Shown: piece after piece, positions 41,939-52,469 of the stretch
Position numbering within the stretch: position 1 is the stretch's first letter
How the letters are laid out: every line of letters starts with the position of its first letter
Assembly: GCF_001949145.1 (NCBI RefSeq)
Contig: NW_019091384.1
Location: 1,015,214 to 1,079,213 of the forward strand
Length of the DNA stretch: 64,000 nt
Direction of reading: 5' to 3'
DNA from: Acanthaster planci
Taxonomy: Eukaryota; Echinodermata; Asteroidea; Valvatida; Acanthasteridae
Translations under genes and position numbers: made by a program
Notes under the pieces: generated by a model
The model's input: only the letters and a program-made list of their open reading frames with translations
What the model was told of the DNA's origin: nothing
Database searches by the model: none

Positions 41939-44900
41939 GTAAGTTAGGATTGCACTACACCAAATACACGCCCGTAGAAAACAGTGCAAAATCAGACCGA
42001 AATAGCGCCGCCTGTTCTCGGGAAAAGGTTGGCAGTCATACAGTGCGCAGTTGATTTGACCTCCGTCATGTCTTTTTTTTCACTGGAATTTAATTAAATT
42101 CAAGATTATGACCAGAAGTTCACTTTTTGTTTCAATTTTATAGGGGTTAGCCACGCGAATTTTTATTCGCCTGTCCCTAAAGATACCCCCAAAGTAGTAG
42201 TAAAACTATGCACTCAACTCTGAATATACATGTAGCTGCCCGCCTCTATCCAAAATGGGCCGGCAGGTTGGGGCTTTTTGTGAAAGAAATACCCTTAACT
42301 GGAAACAGCTCAATTGCAGAATGCCCCACCATCCCGCATGATCAACCTTATAACCAGGTACAGGTCAAAGTGTCAGACTCTTCTCAAGGAATTTTCACCT
42401 TGTAGCCACGTTCATTTCTAGAGTGGCGGGGTATTCTACAATTACTCCCTGGAAACTACCAGTGTCAAATTTCTGATTTATAGAAATATTTCTATGAATC
42501 CATCCTGATTATGGCATATGTTATTGTAAAACCCAGTTGGATCACAAAATATTGATGAGCTCGCGCAGAGAAATCCAACAATTTGGTTGAATGCACCCAA
42601 AGTATATAGCCCATCTATTTTATGGACACTAACCCAAGGTTACACATTTTCAATTTGCTTTTACACTCGTATGTGACTACAGCCTCGAGGCTGCAGGTTG
42701 GCAAAGTGTCAGCAGTGACAGCTATAAGCCAATTTCCCATTCTGTCACCATGTTGATTTTAGCGTCCCCGCTCAAGTTAGTAAACAAAGCTACAAGGGAA
42801 CAAATTGTCTACAACAATAATATCCACAAGCATCCATTTTTCAAATGTTATGTAACATTGTTGTCATTAATTAGTTGCGTTCTGTTAAATCTTCTGAGCA
42901 TATGCACGTGAAACGTGAAAGAGGCTTATAAGCACTACTGCTTAGGCTACATTATACCACCTAGCTGACTAGGCCTAGGTAATTGGAAAAGGAGGTCACA
43001 TGAAACGACATGCGTCATATGCATATCATAAACATTTATACATTTTGGAAGTTGTTTAAACTTGAGTAATGAACCCACAATACAAGAGTTGAATAAATTG
43101 ATATTGGTGAGAAAAGTTTTACGTAGGGCGCAAACACTTCGATGTGCATATGATGCACGTCATTCTAAGTGATCTTTTCTGACTACCAGTGTACCCTCAG
43201 ACTAGGGCCAGTCTACTTCCTATGTATCCTTCGCCCTACGACCAAATCCCCCCAAACAAAGCTTCACACGGTTGGTCATTTCCTGTGAATTTCAACCTGT
43301 TCCTGTCCTTAAAACTCACTTGAAAACTCCTTTTCTTAAACAGTGTTCTCTCAACACATACTTCATGGGTGGTTTTAATTTTTGTAGCTTTTTAATCTGT
43401 CTTTTCTCTTTTATACTTTTAATTTGTAAAATGTTGTAACTGTAATTATAACGCTTTGAGATGTGTATGACATGGAAAGCATTTCTTAAAATTCTACTAT
43501 TATTATGAAAGTTTGGTCTCTATTCAGTTGTCTCAACACAGCCATTCATTTAATAAACCAATTCATTCCTGATCATTGAATGGGCGATAAACACAGTCAG
43601 GTTCCCAGGCGCACACATTCACTCATCCAATCCCCACGCTGCATGCACAACCAACGACACATGACTCATACAAACACCCAACTGCTGCGTTTTCAATATA
43701 TTCTATTGAATAGGCATTGTCACGGGTGTCCAATGTCCAGTTGCCTGATGCGAAGTTACTGATGAAGCAGCAGTTGGTATCTACGTCTGGGGCTAGCCTA
43801 GGTCTAGTAGTATCATGATTCCATAGGTAATTTCAGACCAATGCAACTCCTTGAAGGAAGTTTTGAAAAACTGAACAGAAAATATAGTGGTGTTCTACGA
43901 GCATGGATCGCTAACATGTTTCCCAATTCAAAATACTGGTAAATCATCCAAGGAGGGATCATAATAATTCAAGCAGTTACTGCATTGTTAGAAAGGTCAG
44001 CATCACTATGATTGCAAAACTCTGTTACTCTCTGGACATGTACATGCACAACTCTCGGTCCTTACACCATGTCCTCACTCTCACGTATTTCACACCTAAG
44101 TTTTGCAACNNNNNNNNNNNNNNNNNNNNNNNNNNNNNNNNNNNNNNNNNNNNNNNNNNNNNNNNNNNNNNNNNNNNNNNNNNNNNNNNNNNNNNNNNNN
44201 NNNNNNNNNNNNNNNNNNNNNNNNNNNNNNNNNNNNNNNNNNNNNNNNNNNNNNNNNNNNNNNNNNNNNNNNNNNNNNNNNNNNNNNNNNNNNNNNNNNN
44301 NNNNNNNNNNNNNNNNNNNNNNNNNNNNNNNNNNNNNNNNNNNNNNNNNNNNNNNNNNNNNNNNNNNNNNNNNNNNNNNNNNNNNNNNNNNNNNNNNNNN
44401 NNNNNNNNNNNNNNNNNNNNNNNNNNNNNNNNNNNNNNNNNNNNNNNNNNNNNNNNNNNNNNNNNNNNNNNNNNNNNNNNNNNNNNNNNNNNNNNNNNNN
44501 NNNNNNNNNNNNNNNNNNNNNNNNNNNNNNNNNNNNNNNNNNNNNNNNNNNNNNNNNNNNNNNNNNNNNNNNNNNNNNNNNNNNNNNNNNNNNNNNNNNN
44601 NNNNNNNNNNNNNNNNNNNNNNNNNNNNNNNNNNNNNNNNNNNNNNNNNNNNNNNNNNNNNNNNNNNNNNNNNNNNNNNNNNNNNNNNNNNNNNNNNNNN
44701 NNNNNNNNNNNNNNNNNNNNNNNNNNNNNNNNNNNNNNNNNNNNNNNNNNNNNNNNNNNNNNNNNNNNNNNNNNNNNNNNNNNNNNNNNNNNNNNNNNNN
44801 NNNNNNNNNNNNNNNNNNNNNNNNNNNNNNNNNNNNNNNNNNNNNNNNNNNNNNNNNNNNNNNNNNNNNNNNNNNNNNNNNNNNNNNNNNNNNNNNNNNN

Positions 44901-46382
44901 NNNNNNNTCTCCATCTTGTCAAAACATTACTTCACGCACTGAGCCTAAGTTTTGCAACTCTCCATCTTGTCAAAACATTACATCACTGAACCTAAGTTTT
45001 GCAACTCTCCATCTTATCAAAACATTACTTCACTGAGCCAGTGTTTGTTTTTTCATGTTCTCTTAAACGTTTACACTTGTAAAATGTGTAAGGTATAAAA
45101 TTGAGTTTAGAATTTTTCCAATTCCTCAGAAAGGTACATGTACCTACACAATAACTGTGCATGCTCAGTGGAAGTTCATGTATACTACCGTAGCGAATGC
45201 AGCTAATTTCAGTTCTTGTGGACTAAATTGTTGATAGTCATGCATGCAAACTGGTTTAATGATGACTGTGAATGTCCTTTTGAATCGCAGTTGAGCAGAC
45301 ACCACAGGTGGTGGAAAGCAGTGTGGGTGGAAATGTAGAGACTGCTGTAAGTACACATTGTCACTTAATGTCGCTTTTGTATCAGAAAAAATGGGAAAAT
45401 TTGCAAGCTGTGTACTGAACTGATCTAGAAACTGAATCTAGGGAGCCACTAGGCTTGTGAAAAAATTCATTTTTTTCAAATGTACATTGATTGTATAATT
45501 TGATAGAGCATGGATCCCCATGGTATGATTGTATCATGGGGTATCCTGACCAATCACCCCTTTTTTAAGTACGATTTGAATATGTACAACACTGGTGGCA
45601 TACACCTGAACTAAAAACACCCTAAGGCACAGTGCATGTCTTCCAAACGGCAGTTTTCTTGCTGTATGGTATAATGCATTGCTCAGTTTGTCAAACCTCC
45701 ATCCATTCGCAAGCAGCCCCCCAAACCAGAGTCGCCTCATGCAGAGCACGGGCTGACAGACAACATGCAGAAGATCATCAGTCATGAGAAAGTGGAAGTG
45801 GAAAAGACCAAAGTGGACTTGGAATCTCTGACAACACGGGCATACCTGGACCATACAGTGGTGCCCATACTACTGCAAGGGATGTCTGCATTAGCTAAGG
45901 AGAGGTGGGTCTTGGCTATCACTTGAAATTCCTCACAAGTCCATGATAATGGCTTCATCCAATACCCGTACTGTCATGTGTTATTTAAGCCAAAGCCAAG
46001 TAATTCGGGCATGGCCTTACTACCTGAATGGTTTATGCCCTGTAACACTGTGCCCTTGAAACCTTTCAGGACTGTAGCTCACCCTTGTGGTTGCAAGTCT
46101 TTAATATGGACGTTTTGAGGATCAGATCTACTTTCCTATATTGTATCTTATAATCCTTGGAAATGCTTACTAAGAACTGATGTGATATACAGTGGAAGGC
46201 AACAGAATGCCAGATCAATTTTTCATAAAGACACTCCGTCCCCATGGCTTGGAATGCAAATACATTTGCTTATGAACGCTTGTGCGATTTTACCATTTCT
46301 TTTCAACAGGCCACCCAACCCCATCGAGTATCTTGCTGGCTATCTTTTGAAGAATAAAGACCAGTTTGAGAGCACCAGCTAA
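41929..46382 (+). CDS. DPY30: DPY30 homologue (whole gene, 4 coding exons)
   Basis: Four exons join to 109 codons including the stop, a 108-residue protein (the human protein has 99). DPY30 is the small dimeric subunit of SET1/MLL (COMPASS) histone H3K4 methyltransferases, nuclear, binding ASH2L through its C-terminal dimerisation helices; it also occurs in other complexes. The family signature is clear: [39 protein letters not shown], then [11 protein letters not shown]. The N-terminal 35 residues are variable and acidic, as usual. The first coding exon is only ten bases. A NAGNAG acceptor precedes exon 3. Intron 1 holds a gap and tandem repeats, intron 3 a dispersed repeat, and the 3' UTR a pogo-type MITE. 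Confidence 0.96.
43195..43507 (+). mobile_element. LINE 3' end fragment
   Basis: [14 protein letters not shown] followed by stops matches the C-terminal end common in CR1/L2-type LINEs. Then comes a 3' tail with CGCTTTGAGATGTGTATGAC and a short ATT-repeat end (CTATTATTAT), the usual terminus. It is truncated at the 5' side. Confidence 0.6.
44083..45042 (+). repeat. 47-bp tandem repeat spanning an assembly gap
   Basis: Right of the gap, units of about 47 bases (TCTCCATCTTGTCAAAACAT, then TACTTCACTGAGCCTAAGTTTTGCAAC-like) repeat nearly three times, the first with a 4-base insertion. Left of the gap, CACCTAAGTTTTGCAAC is the end of one more unit. The gap therefore lies inside the array, whose true length is unknown. 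Confidence 0.9.
44110..44907. other. Assembly gap (798 N)
   Basis: Unsequenced bases. Open frames drawn across the gap have no meaning. Confidence 1.
45291..45346 (+). CDS. DPY30: DPY30 exon 2
   Basis: The acceptor is GAATCGCAG, phase 1, and the donor GCT|GTAAGT, phase 0. It encodes the variable N-terminal stretch [19 protein letters not shown]. It has no fixed family motif but keeps the frame with exons 1 and 3. Confidence 0.82.
45717..45904 (+). CDS. DPY30: DPY30 exon 3
   Basis: Carries [31 protein letters not shown] and [14 protein letters not shown], which is most of the Dpy-30 motif. The donor is GAGAG|GTGGGT, phase 2. The acceptor region reads AAGCAG, so splicing at 45714 instead would add one Gln. 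Confidence 0.95.
45930..46165 (+). repeat. Dispersed repeat, copy 1 (DPY30 intron 3)
   Basis: Shares the order AAGCCAAGTAA, GGCATGGC, CCTGAA, then CTTGAAACCTTTCA, GACTG and TTGCAAG with 49345-49590, at perhaps 70-75% similarity by eye. A shorter trace (GAAGCCAAGTTATTCGGA) is at 37306. The class is unknown. Confidence 0.6.
46310..46382 (+). CDS. DPY30: DPY30 exon 4 and stop
   Basis: The acceptor is TTTTCAACAG. One base completes Arg, then [20 protein letters not shown] and a short end before TAA. This is the second dimerisation helix that contacts ASH2L in known DPY30 proteins. Confidence 0.96.
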
Positions 46383-46720
46383 ATAAATCTGTTCAAGAAT
46401 TTTTTTTAATGTGCAAACGTTCATTAGATTAATAACATTTTTGAGGCAGTTGATCATCCCTTGACATTGATATGCGTACATGCATTCTGAATGTATTTCA
46501 TGAAAATATTGTAAATTATGGGCCATGAGTTTGTACTATTTCATAGTTTTGAGTCAGACACAACTGTTTGCTTTGGTGTAATTATTTAGCACCTCTTGAA
46601 ATACCTTTTTTGTTTTTGTCTTCTGCATGAGGTCCTGTTCCTGTGATAAGATGGACTTTTGTTGTTGTGTAAAATGAATGGCACATTATGTGGTGGGGGT
46701 AATTTGTGTACTGAATGAAA

Positions 46721-46894
46721 TACAGTCGAACCTCACTAATAAGAGGGTGTTCAGACTTGGTACAATTACCTTACAGGAACTTTGTGTTATTAGGGATGAA
46801 AACAATGAAAAACAAAAGATTGAGACCCCAAAAATTCCTTGTTATAACCAGAATCTTGTACTAACAGTGCTCTTATCAACGAGGTTGGACTGTA
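46721..46894. mobile_element. Tc1/mariner-pogo-type MITE with TA target site
   Basis: TA|CAGTCGAACCTCACTAATAA at the left and the inverse TTATCAACGAGGTTGGACTG|TA at the right form terminal inverted repeats of about 24 bases with TA on both sides. CAGTCGAACCTC-type ends are typical of pogo/Tigger relatives. It is about 170 bases, without a transposase gene, and sits in the likely DPY30 3' UTR. Confidence 0.8.
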
Positions 46895-47031
46895 GTTCAT
46901 ACTTACAAAAATATGGGAAAACTCCTCATAAGTGAACTTCTAGATGTGTATGAACCCTTTTTCTTCATTTTCAAGGCTAAATTTTGGGTAGTTGTTTTTA
47001 TTTAAATGCCATTGGCAACTTTTGTGATGTC

Positions 47032-47037
47032 AATAAA
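47032..47037 (+). terminator. Probable DPY30 poly(A) signal
   Basis: AATAAA followed by TGGTCTTTTGTAAATAACTCC, a T/G-rich stretch suited to a downstream element. Confidence 0.5.
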
Positions 47038-47224
47038 TGGTCTTTTGTAAATAACTCCATGACTGAATTTGGTACATTGTTTGATATTTAATCGTTTACA
47101 CTGAGGAGGAAAGTAGAATAAATTCAAAAGGAAGGGAAAGGACACGAAAAAGTCATTCAGACATCAATACCCCCAAGTACCATAATTGTAGTATAGAAGT
47201 CAATTGTTTACAACTTGTTTTCAG

Positions 47225-47926
47225 CAGAAAGTGAGTCACAGTGCGTGTAATTTAAGTAATCAAACACGGGTTTAAAAGCAAGAGCCCCCCTGGCCTGATG
47301 CAATGTTAAGTTGAAAAACTGCCTTGCAAAAATACTAGATAAAAATTCTCTTGTATGGAACCAAAAGTGCGTAAAAGTGTCTTGCAGACAGAGAGGCTTG
47401 CTGTACTGGACATTTTTGTAGCTTCATGAATACTTTGGGTGAGCTCGTGTCAAAACTGTTGCCAATTTTTCAATGACCTTGTTCAAACCAGCCATGTTTT
47501 GTAATTAACTCTCGTCCAGTTGGTAACCTGAGAACAAAAGGGCATCACTAGACAGTATAAATACAGGTGCTAACCATGAATTGCAATTGAAAACAACCAC
47601 TTGCCCACGAAAAATGAACAGGGGTAGCCTTGTCGTCGCGACCACATGACCATTCACATGAAAGGTCACTCGGCCAATCACAAATAAAAGGGTAAACAGT
47701 AACAATGGACTGTTTTGGTTGAAGTTCATTTGAATAGCCAACAACTTGAATTCAGACAGGAGGTACATTGTGTTGCGTTGGTCTTGTGATGCTCTTGTTT
47801 GCGCATGTGGTCTTAAGAGGTTTCAAGATTCGAACTTGCAATGGTACGGAGGCGTATAAGGGCCACTAGCAAAAATAAAATTGAGATACTATCTCGTCGC
47901 GGTGAGTTACTATCTCGCCGTGGCGA
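47225..47926 (+). repeat. Large direct duplication, copy 1
   Basis: About 700 bases nearly identical to 49619-50322. The few differences include small replacements near 47397 and 47577. The copy ends inside the left terminus of the inverted-repeat element at 47844. Confidence 0.95.
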
Positions 47927-49116
47927 GACATTTTTGTCGAAATTTATACATTTTTACAAAATAACGACTTATTTATTTTACAAAAATCTCATTTTATCCG
48001 AATTAAGAAATCATCTTTATTAAAAAATCATCCGATCTGAGACAGCATCCGAATTGAGAACGCATCCAAAGCCGCGTATACTTGAAGCACTATGAGGCTA
48101 GGGCCTCATAGTGCTTCAAGTATACTTTTTGAAAAAGTAAAGCATATTTTTCCAAGATTGTTTTAAGTAAGTTTTCACAAGCTGCTTTTTATTCGTGGTT
48201 GCTAATAAATTTGGATTTATGTTAAATTGGATGCTTTCTCATTTAGGATGGAATGAGATTTTGTGTGAAATATTTGACGCTGAAAAAGTGTTCCCATTTT
48301 CAAAATATGTTCAGTCTATTCTGTACAAAATATTATATTTCAAAATGTCTCTAAAAATTCGTTTCAGTCTTCTTTTTTTTTGGGGAGGGGGCTTTGTAAA
48401 AATCTATGTTCTAGAAAATACGCTGCGTCAATGAAAATTCATCCACTCTTCAAAACTTCATTCCAATCTAGAAAAATGTATTAGATCCTTAAAATTTTGT
48501 TCTGCTTTTGACAAATCTATTCCAAATTTCTAAATTACAATTTTAAAAAAATGAAATTCGCTTTAAACGCATTAATTTAAAAAATGCTTTCCATTTATCA
48601 AAATATCTTCCACTCTTTTCGACCCTAGTTTTGCTTCGTAATTGGGGAGTACTCCGACCGACATAACCCGGAGAGTTCACAAAATTCTGGTACAGACGCG
48701 GCCGGAAATACCCAAATATTACCGATACAATCCGAATGGTGTTTTTCTTCTCCCTTTACTCATTTGGCTACCAATTTTGTTCATTTTAATCTTTGTAACA
48801 ATTTTTACAATTTGAGGAGCATTAAAGAAAATGTGTTGATGTTAAACTGAATTTAATATGGACAGGATAAGTTCGGAATAGTTCGACTATTCCCGGAAAC
48901 CTGGGGGAGTGTTGGTCACGTGGACATTGGGTTATACAGGACCCTTGACATTAGAAGAGTGCCGGTAGTCAGAATCATTGGGTCTGGTATATAGTCTGAG
49001 TCTTAATTTGCAGTGAGTTAAGCTAGTTTAGCTAACTTGCCCCGGCAAGATAGTAAGAGATAGTATCTCGAAAAATAATTTTTGCAAGTGGCCCTTATAA
49101 TTATACGCTCCCGTAC
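47844..49116. mobile_element. Inverted-repeat DNA element A with peptide relic
   Basis: The left end GTACGGAGGCGTATAAGGGC is mirrored at the right by GCCCTTATAATTATACGCTC then CCGTAC, with further inverted matches (CACTAGCAAAAAT, GAGATACTATCTCG). Length is 1273 bases. Inside are a perfect 23-bp hairpin and, near 48690-48810, a broken frame (VQTRPEIPKYYRYNPNG, then IWLPILFILIFV), a short polar part followed by a membrane-type helix. No transposase or DDE motif was seen. The class is unknown. Confidence 0.75.
48076..48125. repeat. Perfect 23-bp hairpin
   Basis: GTATACTTGAAGCACTATGA plus GGC is followed by the loop TAGG and the exact inverse. There are no mismatches. It lies inside element A and could be a fold-back insertion or a structural feature of the element. 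Confidence 0.95.
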
Positions 49117-49618
49117 AAAGGATTTACATAAAAACAATCCACAAAGCGAATGGAATTTGGTTAAGAGGAAGCAGAAGACGAAAGAAGAAAAACGATCATA
49201 ATGATGGCTTTTGGGCATTCCTACGATGAGGAAAATGCACTTGTCATTCACGCATGTGCTACAAAACACGTAGAGTAAAGAGTGAGCAAAGTGAGCAATA
49301 AAATTTGCTAACGAGTGTTAGAATCTAGAAAAACTTCCAAGATCACAAGTCTATGGTGGTGGCCTCGGCCAGTACCAATAAATACAGTCATGAAAAACTT
49401 CAAGCCAAGTAAGTTGGACATGGCATTATATAACCTGAACGTTTTATGTTCCGCAAGACTATGCTCTTGAAACCTTTCAAGACTGGAACCGATTACCTGC
49501 GTGGTACAAGTTGCAAGGCTTTCATTTTGTCATCTTGGAGCATTTTAAAGCATACAATCTTGCCTTGTATCTGAAAAATCCGTCTGCATGGTTTCGAATA
49601 AAAATCCATTCGCTCCNT
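49117..49618. other. Stretch between element A and duplication copy 2
   Basis: No gene. It contains dispersed repeat copy 2 and a single N at 49617 exactly at the start of the second duplication copy. Confidence 0.6.
49345..49590 (+). repeat. Dispersed repeat, copy 2
   Basis: Partner of 45930-46165. The shared order includes TTCAAGCCAAGTAA, GACATGGC, CTTGAAACCTTTCAAGACTG and GTTGCAAGGCTTT. It may be an interspersed element or part of an older duplication of DPY30 intron 3. Confidence 0.6.
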
Positions 49619-50322
49619 CAGAAAGTGAGTCACAGTGCGTGTAATTTAAGTAATCAAACACGGGTTTAAAAGCAAGAGCCCCCCTGGCCTGATGCAATGT
49701 TAAGTTGAAAAACTGCCTTGCAAAAATACTAGATAAAAATTCTCTTGTATGGAACCAAAAGTGCGTAAAAGTGTCTTGCAGACAGAGAGGCTTTCGTTAC
49801 TGGACATTTTTGTAGCTTCATGAATACTTTGGGTGAGCTCGTGTCAAAACTGTTGCCAATTTTTCAATGACCTTGTTCAAACCAGCCATGTTTTGTAATT
49901 AACTCTCGTCCAGTTGGTAACCTGAGAACAAAAGGGCATCACTAGACAGTATAAATACAGGTGCTAACCATGACTTTGCCAATTGAAAACAACCACTTGC
50001 CCACGAAAAATGAACAGGGGTAGCCTTGTCGTCGCGACCACATGACCATTCACATGAAAGGTCACTCGGCCAATCACAAATAAAAGGGTAAACAGTAACA
50101 ATGGACTGTTTTGGTTGAAGTTCATTTGAATAGCCGACAACTTGAATTCAGACAGGAGGTACATTGTGTTGCGTTGGTCTTGTGATGCTCTTGTTTGCGC
50201 ATGTGGTCTTAAGAGGTTTCAAGATTCGAACTTGCAATGGTACGGAGGCGTATAAGGGCCACTAGCAAAAATAAAATTGAGATACTATCTCGTCGCGGCG
50301 AGTTACTATCTCGCCGTGGCGA
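49619..50322 (+). repeat. Large direct duplication, copy 2
   Basis: Nearly identical to 47225-47926. It begins one base after a lone N, a sign of a scaffold join. Beyond 50322 it continues into a different interior from copy 1. Confidence 0.95.
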
Positions 50323-50660
50323 CTTACTGTCTCGCCGAAGCGACTTACTATCTCGTCCTATATCACCCAACGTTCACGTGACCACCGTTCCCCCAGATTT
50401 CCGGGAATAGAAGAACAATTCCGAAGTTATCCTGTCCATATTAAATTAAGTTTTACGTCAACACTTTTTCTTTAATGCTCCTCAAAACTGTAAAAATTGC
50501 TACAAAGATTAAAATTGGTAGCCAAATGGAAGGGAATGGAAAAAGACCATTCGGGTGGTATCGTTCATATTTGGGCATTTCTGGCCTCGTCTGTACCAAG
50601 AATTGTGTGAACTGTCCGTGGTATACTGGTCGAAGTACGCAATCCACTACAAAATAGATT
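50240..50660. mobile_element. Inverted-repeat element B, partial
   Basis: The terminus GTACGGAGGCGTATAAGGGC begins at 50240. The following 400 bases are about 80% similar to the right half of element A read backwards (TTCCGGGAATAG, TCCTGTCCATATTAAATT, TTTAATGCTCCTCAAA). On the minus strand 50453-50647 is an intact 64-codon frame (QTRPEMPKYERYHPNG, then IWLPILIFVAIFTV) related to the broken one in A. The far end of B was not found. Confidence 0.65.
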
Positions 50661-52469
50661 TAGGGTAAAAAAATTGGAACATGTTTTTGTTAAATTTATT
50701 GCATGTTAGTTTTAAATTCAGTGTGTTTTAAGCGAGTGCCATTTTAAAAAAGCTCGTATTTTAGAAGTTTAGTGTATATTTTTCAGAAACCCAACTAAAT
50801 CTTAAGGATTTCAGTTCTTTTTTTTAGATTCCAAATCTTTAATATAATGAATCTTTATATACGCAACTGCACTGCACACAAAAATTCATTGAAAAGTCGT
50901 TTTTGGTGAAATAAAATATCGGCATCAGTTCGTGAAAACGAAAAAGCACGGATTGCGCACTTACACTGCCTAACTGTACCGGGTGCCAGTTAAAATAAGA
51001 ACTCGTTTTTTTAAAATTCGCACAAATGAGATCACCTTGCGCACTACTGAGTGTCAGTTCGTGGTGTTGATGACGATAAGGCACTCCCGGTTTTTTGGGC
51101 AAACGAATTCTGCCAAAATCGCTTGGAAATTTCGTGCACGACAAAAATGTAGATCTAACGTTACTCTACCACTTGCTGAAAACTGCAAGTTGCGGGAACT
51201 CACGATTGATTTCACATAAAGATTTTAGATTTTCAAACTTTAACTACTGATAATTTGACACCTTATGACGTTATCATGATTCTATTCTACTTGGACCATC
51301 TATGCACTAAGGTCTCTGTTTTGGTTGAACTTTGATGAAGAATATGCAAGGTTGATAAGCGGCCAAAACGGCCTTTGGTAAAAACAAAGTCGATGGGTTG
51401 AATAAAATATTCCAAATGTAATAATACCTTATGTGGTGACGTCATCGTGACATCATACCTCGATCGGCATCTTTACTTGGTTGAGGAAAATTTGATGAAT
51501 GTGCAAACTTCCAAAAGGACTAAAATCCCGAGTAGGAATATAACTGTTCAAAAGAAATGGAATTTTAGAGGAAGAAAACGAAGTCTTGACAAAAAAGCCA
51601 AAAATCTTGATAAAAACAATGACTTTTGAGCAAAGTTGCGTAAAAGCCAAAAGAAGTCACTTCTTGATTCGAAAAATAAAAAAGTACCAAACTAACACCT
51701 GGAAGATTATTAACCTTGATTATCGAACCCCAATGCAACCCTATACAGATTTGATTTCCCTCATTCTTTATATTCAGTGATAAAAGACAAACTTTTGAAA
51801 TGTATTGACGGGTTCCACTCCCAGAAAAGTCCGAATAAGAAAAAAATTAGAAAAATAGCATTCTTATTGCTAGGCTTTTTAAAAAAGTATTGTAAAGCTC
51901 CTAATCACGGCCTAAAGACTTATGTAGCGGCACTGGTCTTGGTGACACAACTTAGACACTGACAGAGAAAAATACGAGCAAGAAATAATCACACCAAGGA
52001 CACACTTCTGAGATCCTTCTGTCCTTGATTTGCTTCACTCCTTTATTTTGATCCGTTGAGTTCCTTGCATTAATTTAGGACTGCGGTGATGGTGTACCTC
52101 AAAGCACAGTCTTCCGTCGTTTTTTGTTTTTTGCTACGCCTAGACAGTGTGACCACGATGCACTTCCATTTCAAACATGCGCGCCAATTCTTAGCAACTA
52201 CTGATTAAAATAGCTGATTACACACTGAAGGCATGGTCCATCTGCGCTCGCTACAGTATTTTATTAATAAGGGAATAAATAATGTGCTTGGCCGGTCTTA
52301 AACGTGCGTTTAAAGACCGGCTCAGGAGAATGAACACGACGCGAGCCGCAACGTTCGTTCTCCTGAGCAATGTCTCATTCCCATTCATAATTATACCTTT
52401 TTGTTCAGAGAGTCAAAAGAAGTCAACGTTATTATGGATTTCCAACAATTTTGTTCTAACCTTTATTTT
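50661..52469. other. Gene-free stretch
   Basis: AT-rich with no recognised gene. Near 51230-51480 the text, including GTGACGTCATCGTGACATCAT, looks like a dispersed repeat that also appears near 54250-54400. Confidence 0.4.

Larger units (their letters stand above)
41939..45290. other. DPY30 intron 1
   Basis: Non-coding. It contains a LINE 3' tail (43195-43507), a 47-bp tandem repeat and a run of N (44110-44907). Nothing else was recognised. Confidence 0.6.
46383..47224 (+). other. DPY30 3' UTR and downstream DNA
   Basis: AATAAA at 47032-47037 is a good poly(A) signal, giving a 3' UTR of about 670 bases that would include the pogo-type MITE. Another AATAAA touches the stop codon but is too close to be the main one. 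Confidence 0.5.

Noticed and set aside
44008-45036. Long open frames across the run of N on both strands
   Set aside because: They are made of unknown residues; the real sequence on both sides is tandem repeat.
47880-50350. CRISPR-like repeats (TATCTCG...CGCCG words)
   Set aside because: Spacing is irregular, spacers are absent, and the words belong to the inverted-repeat termini of an animal transposon.
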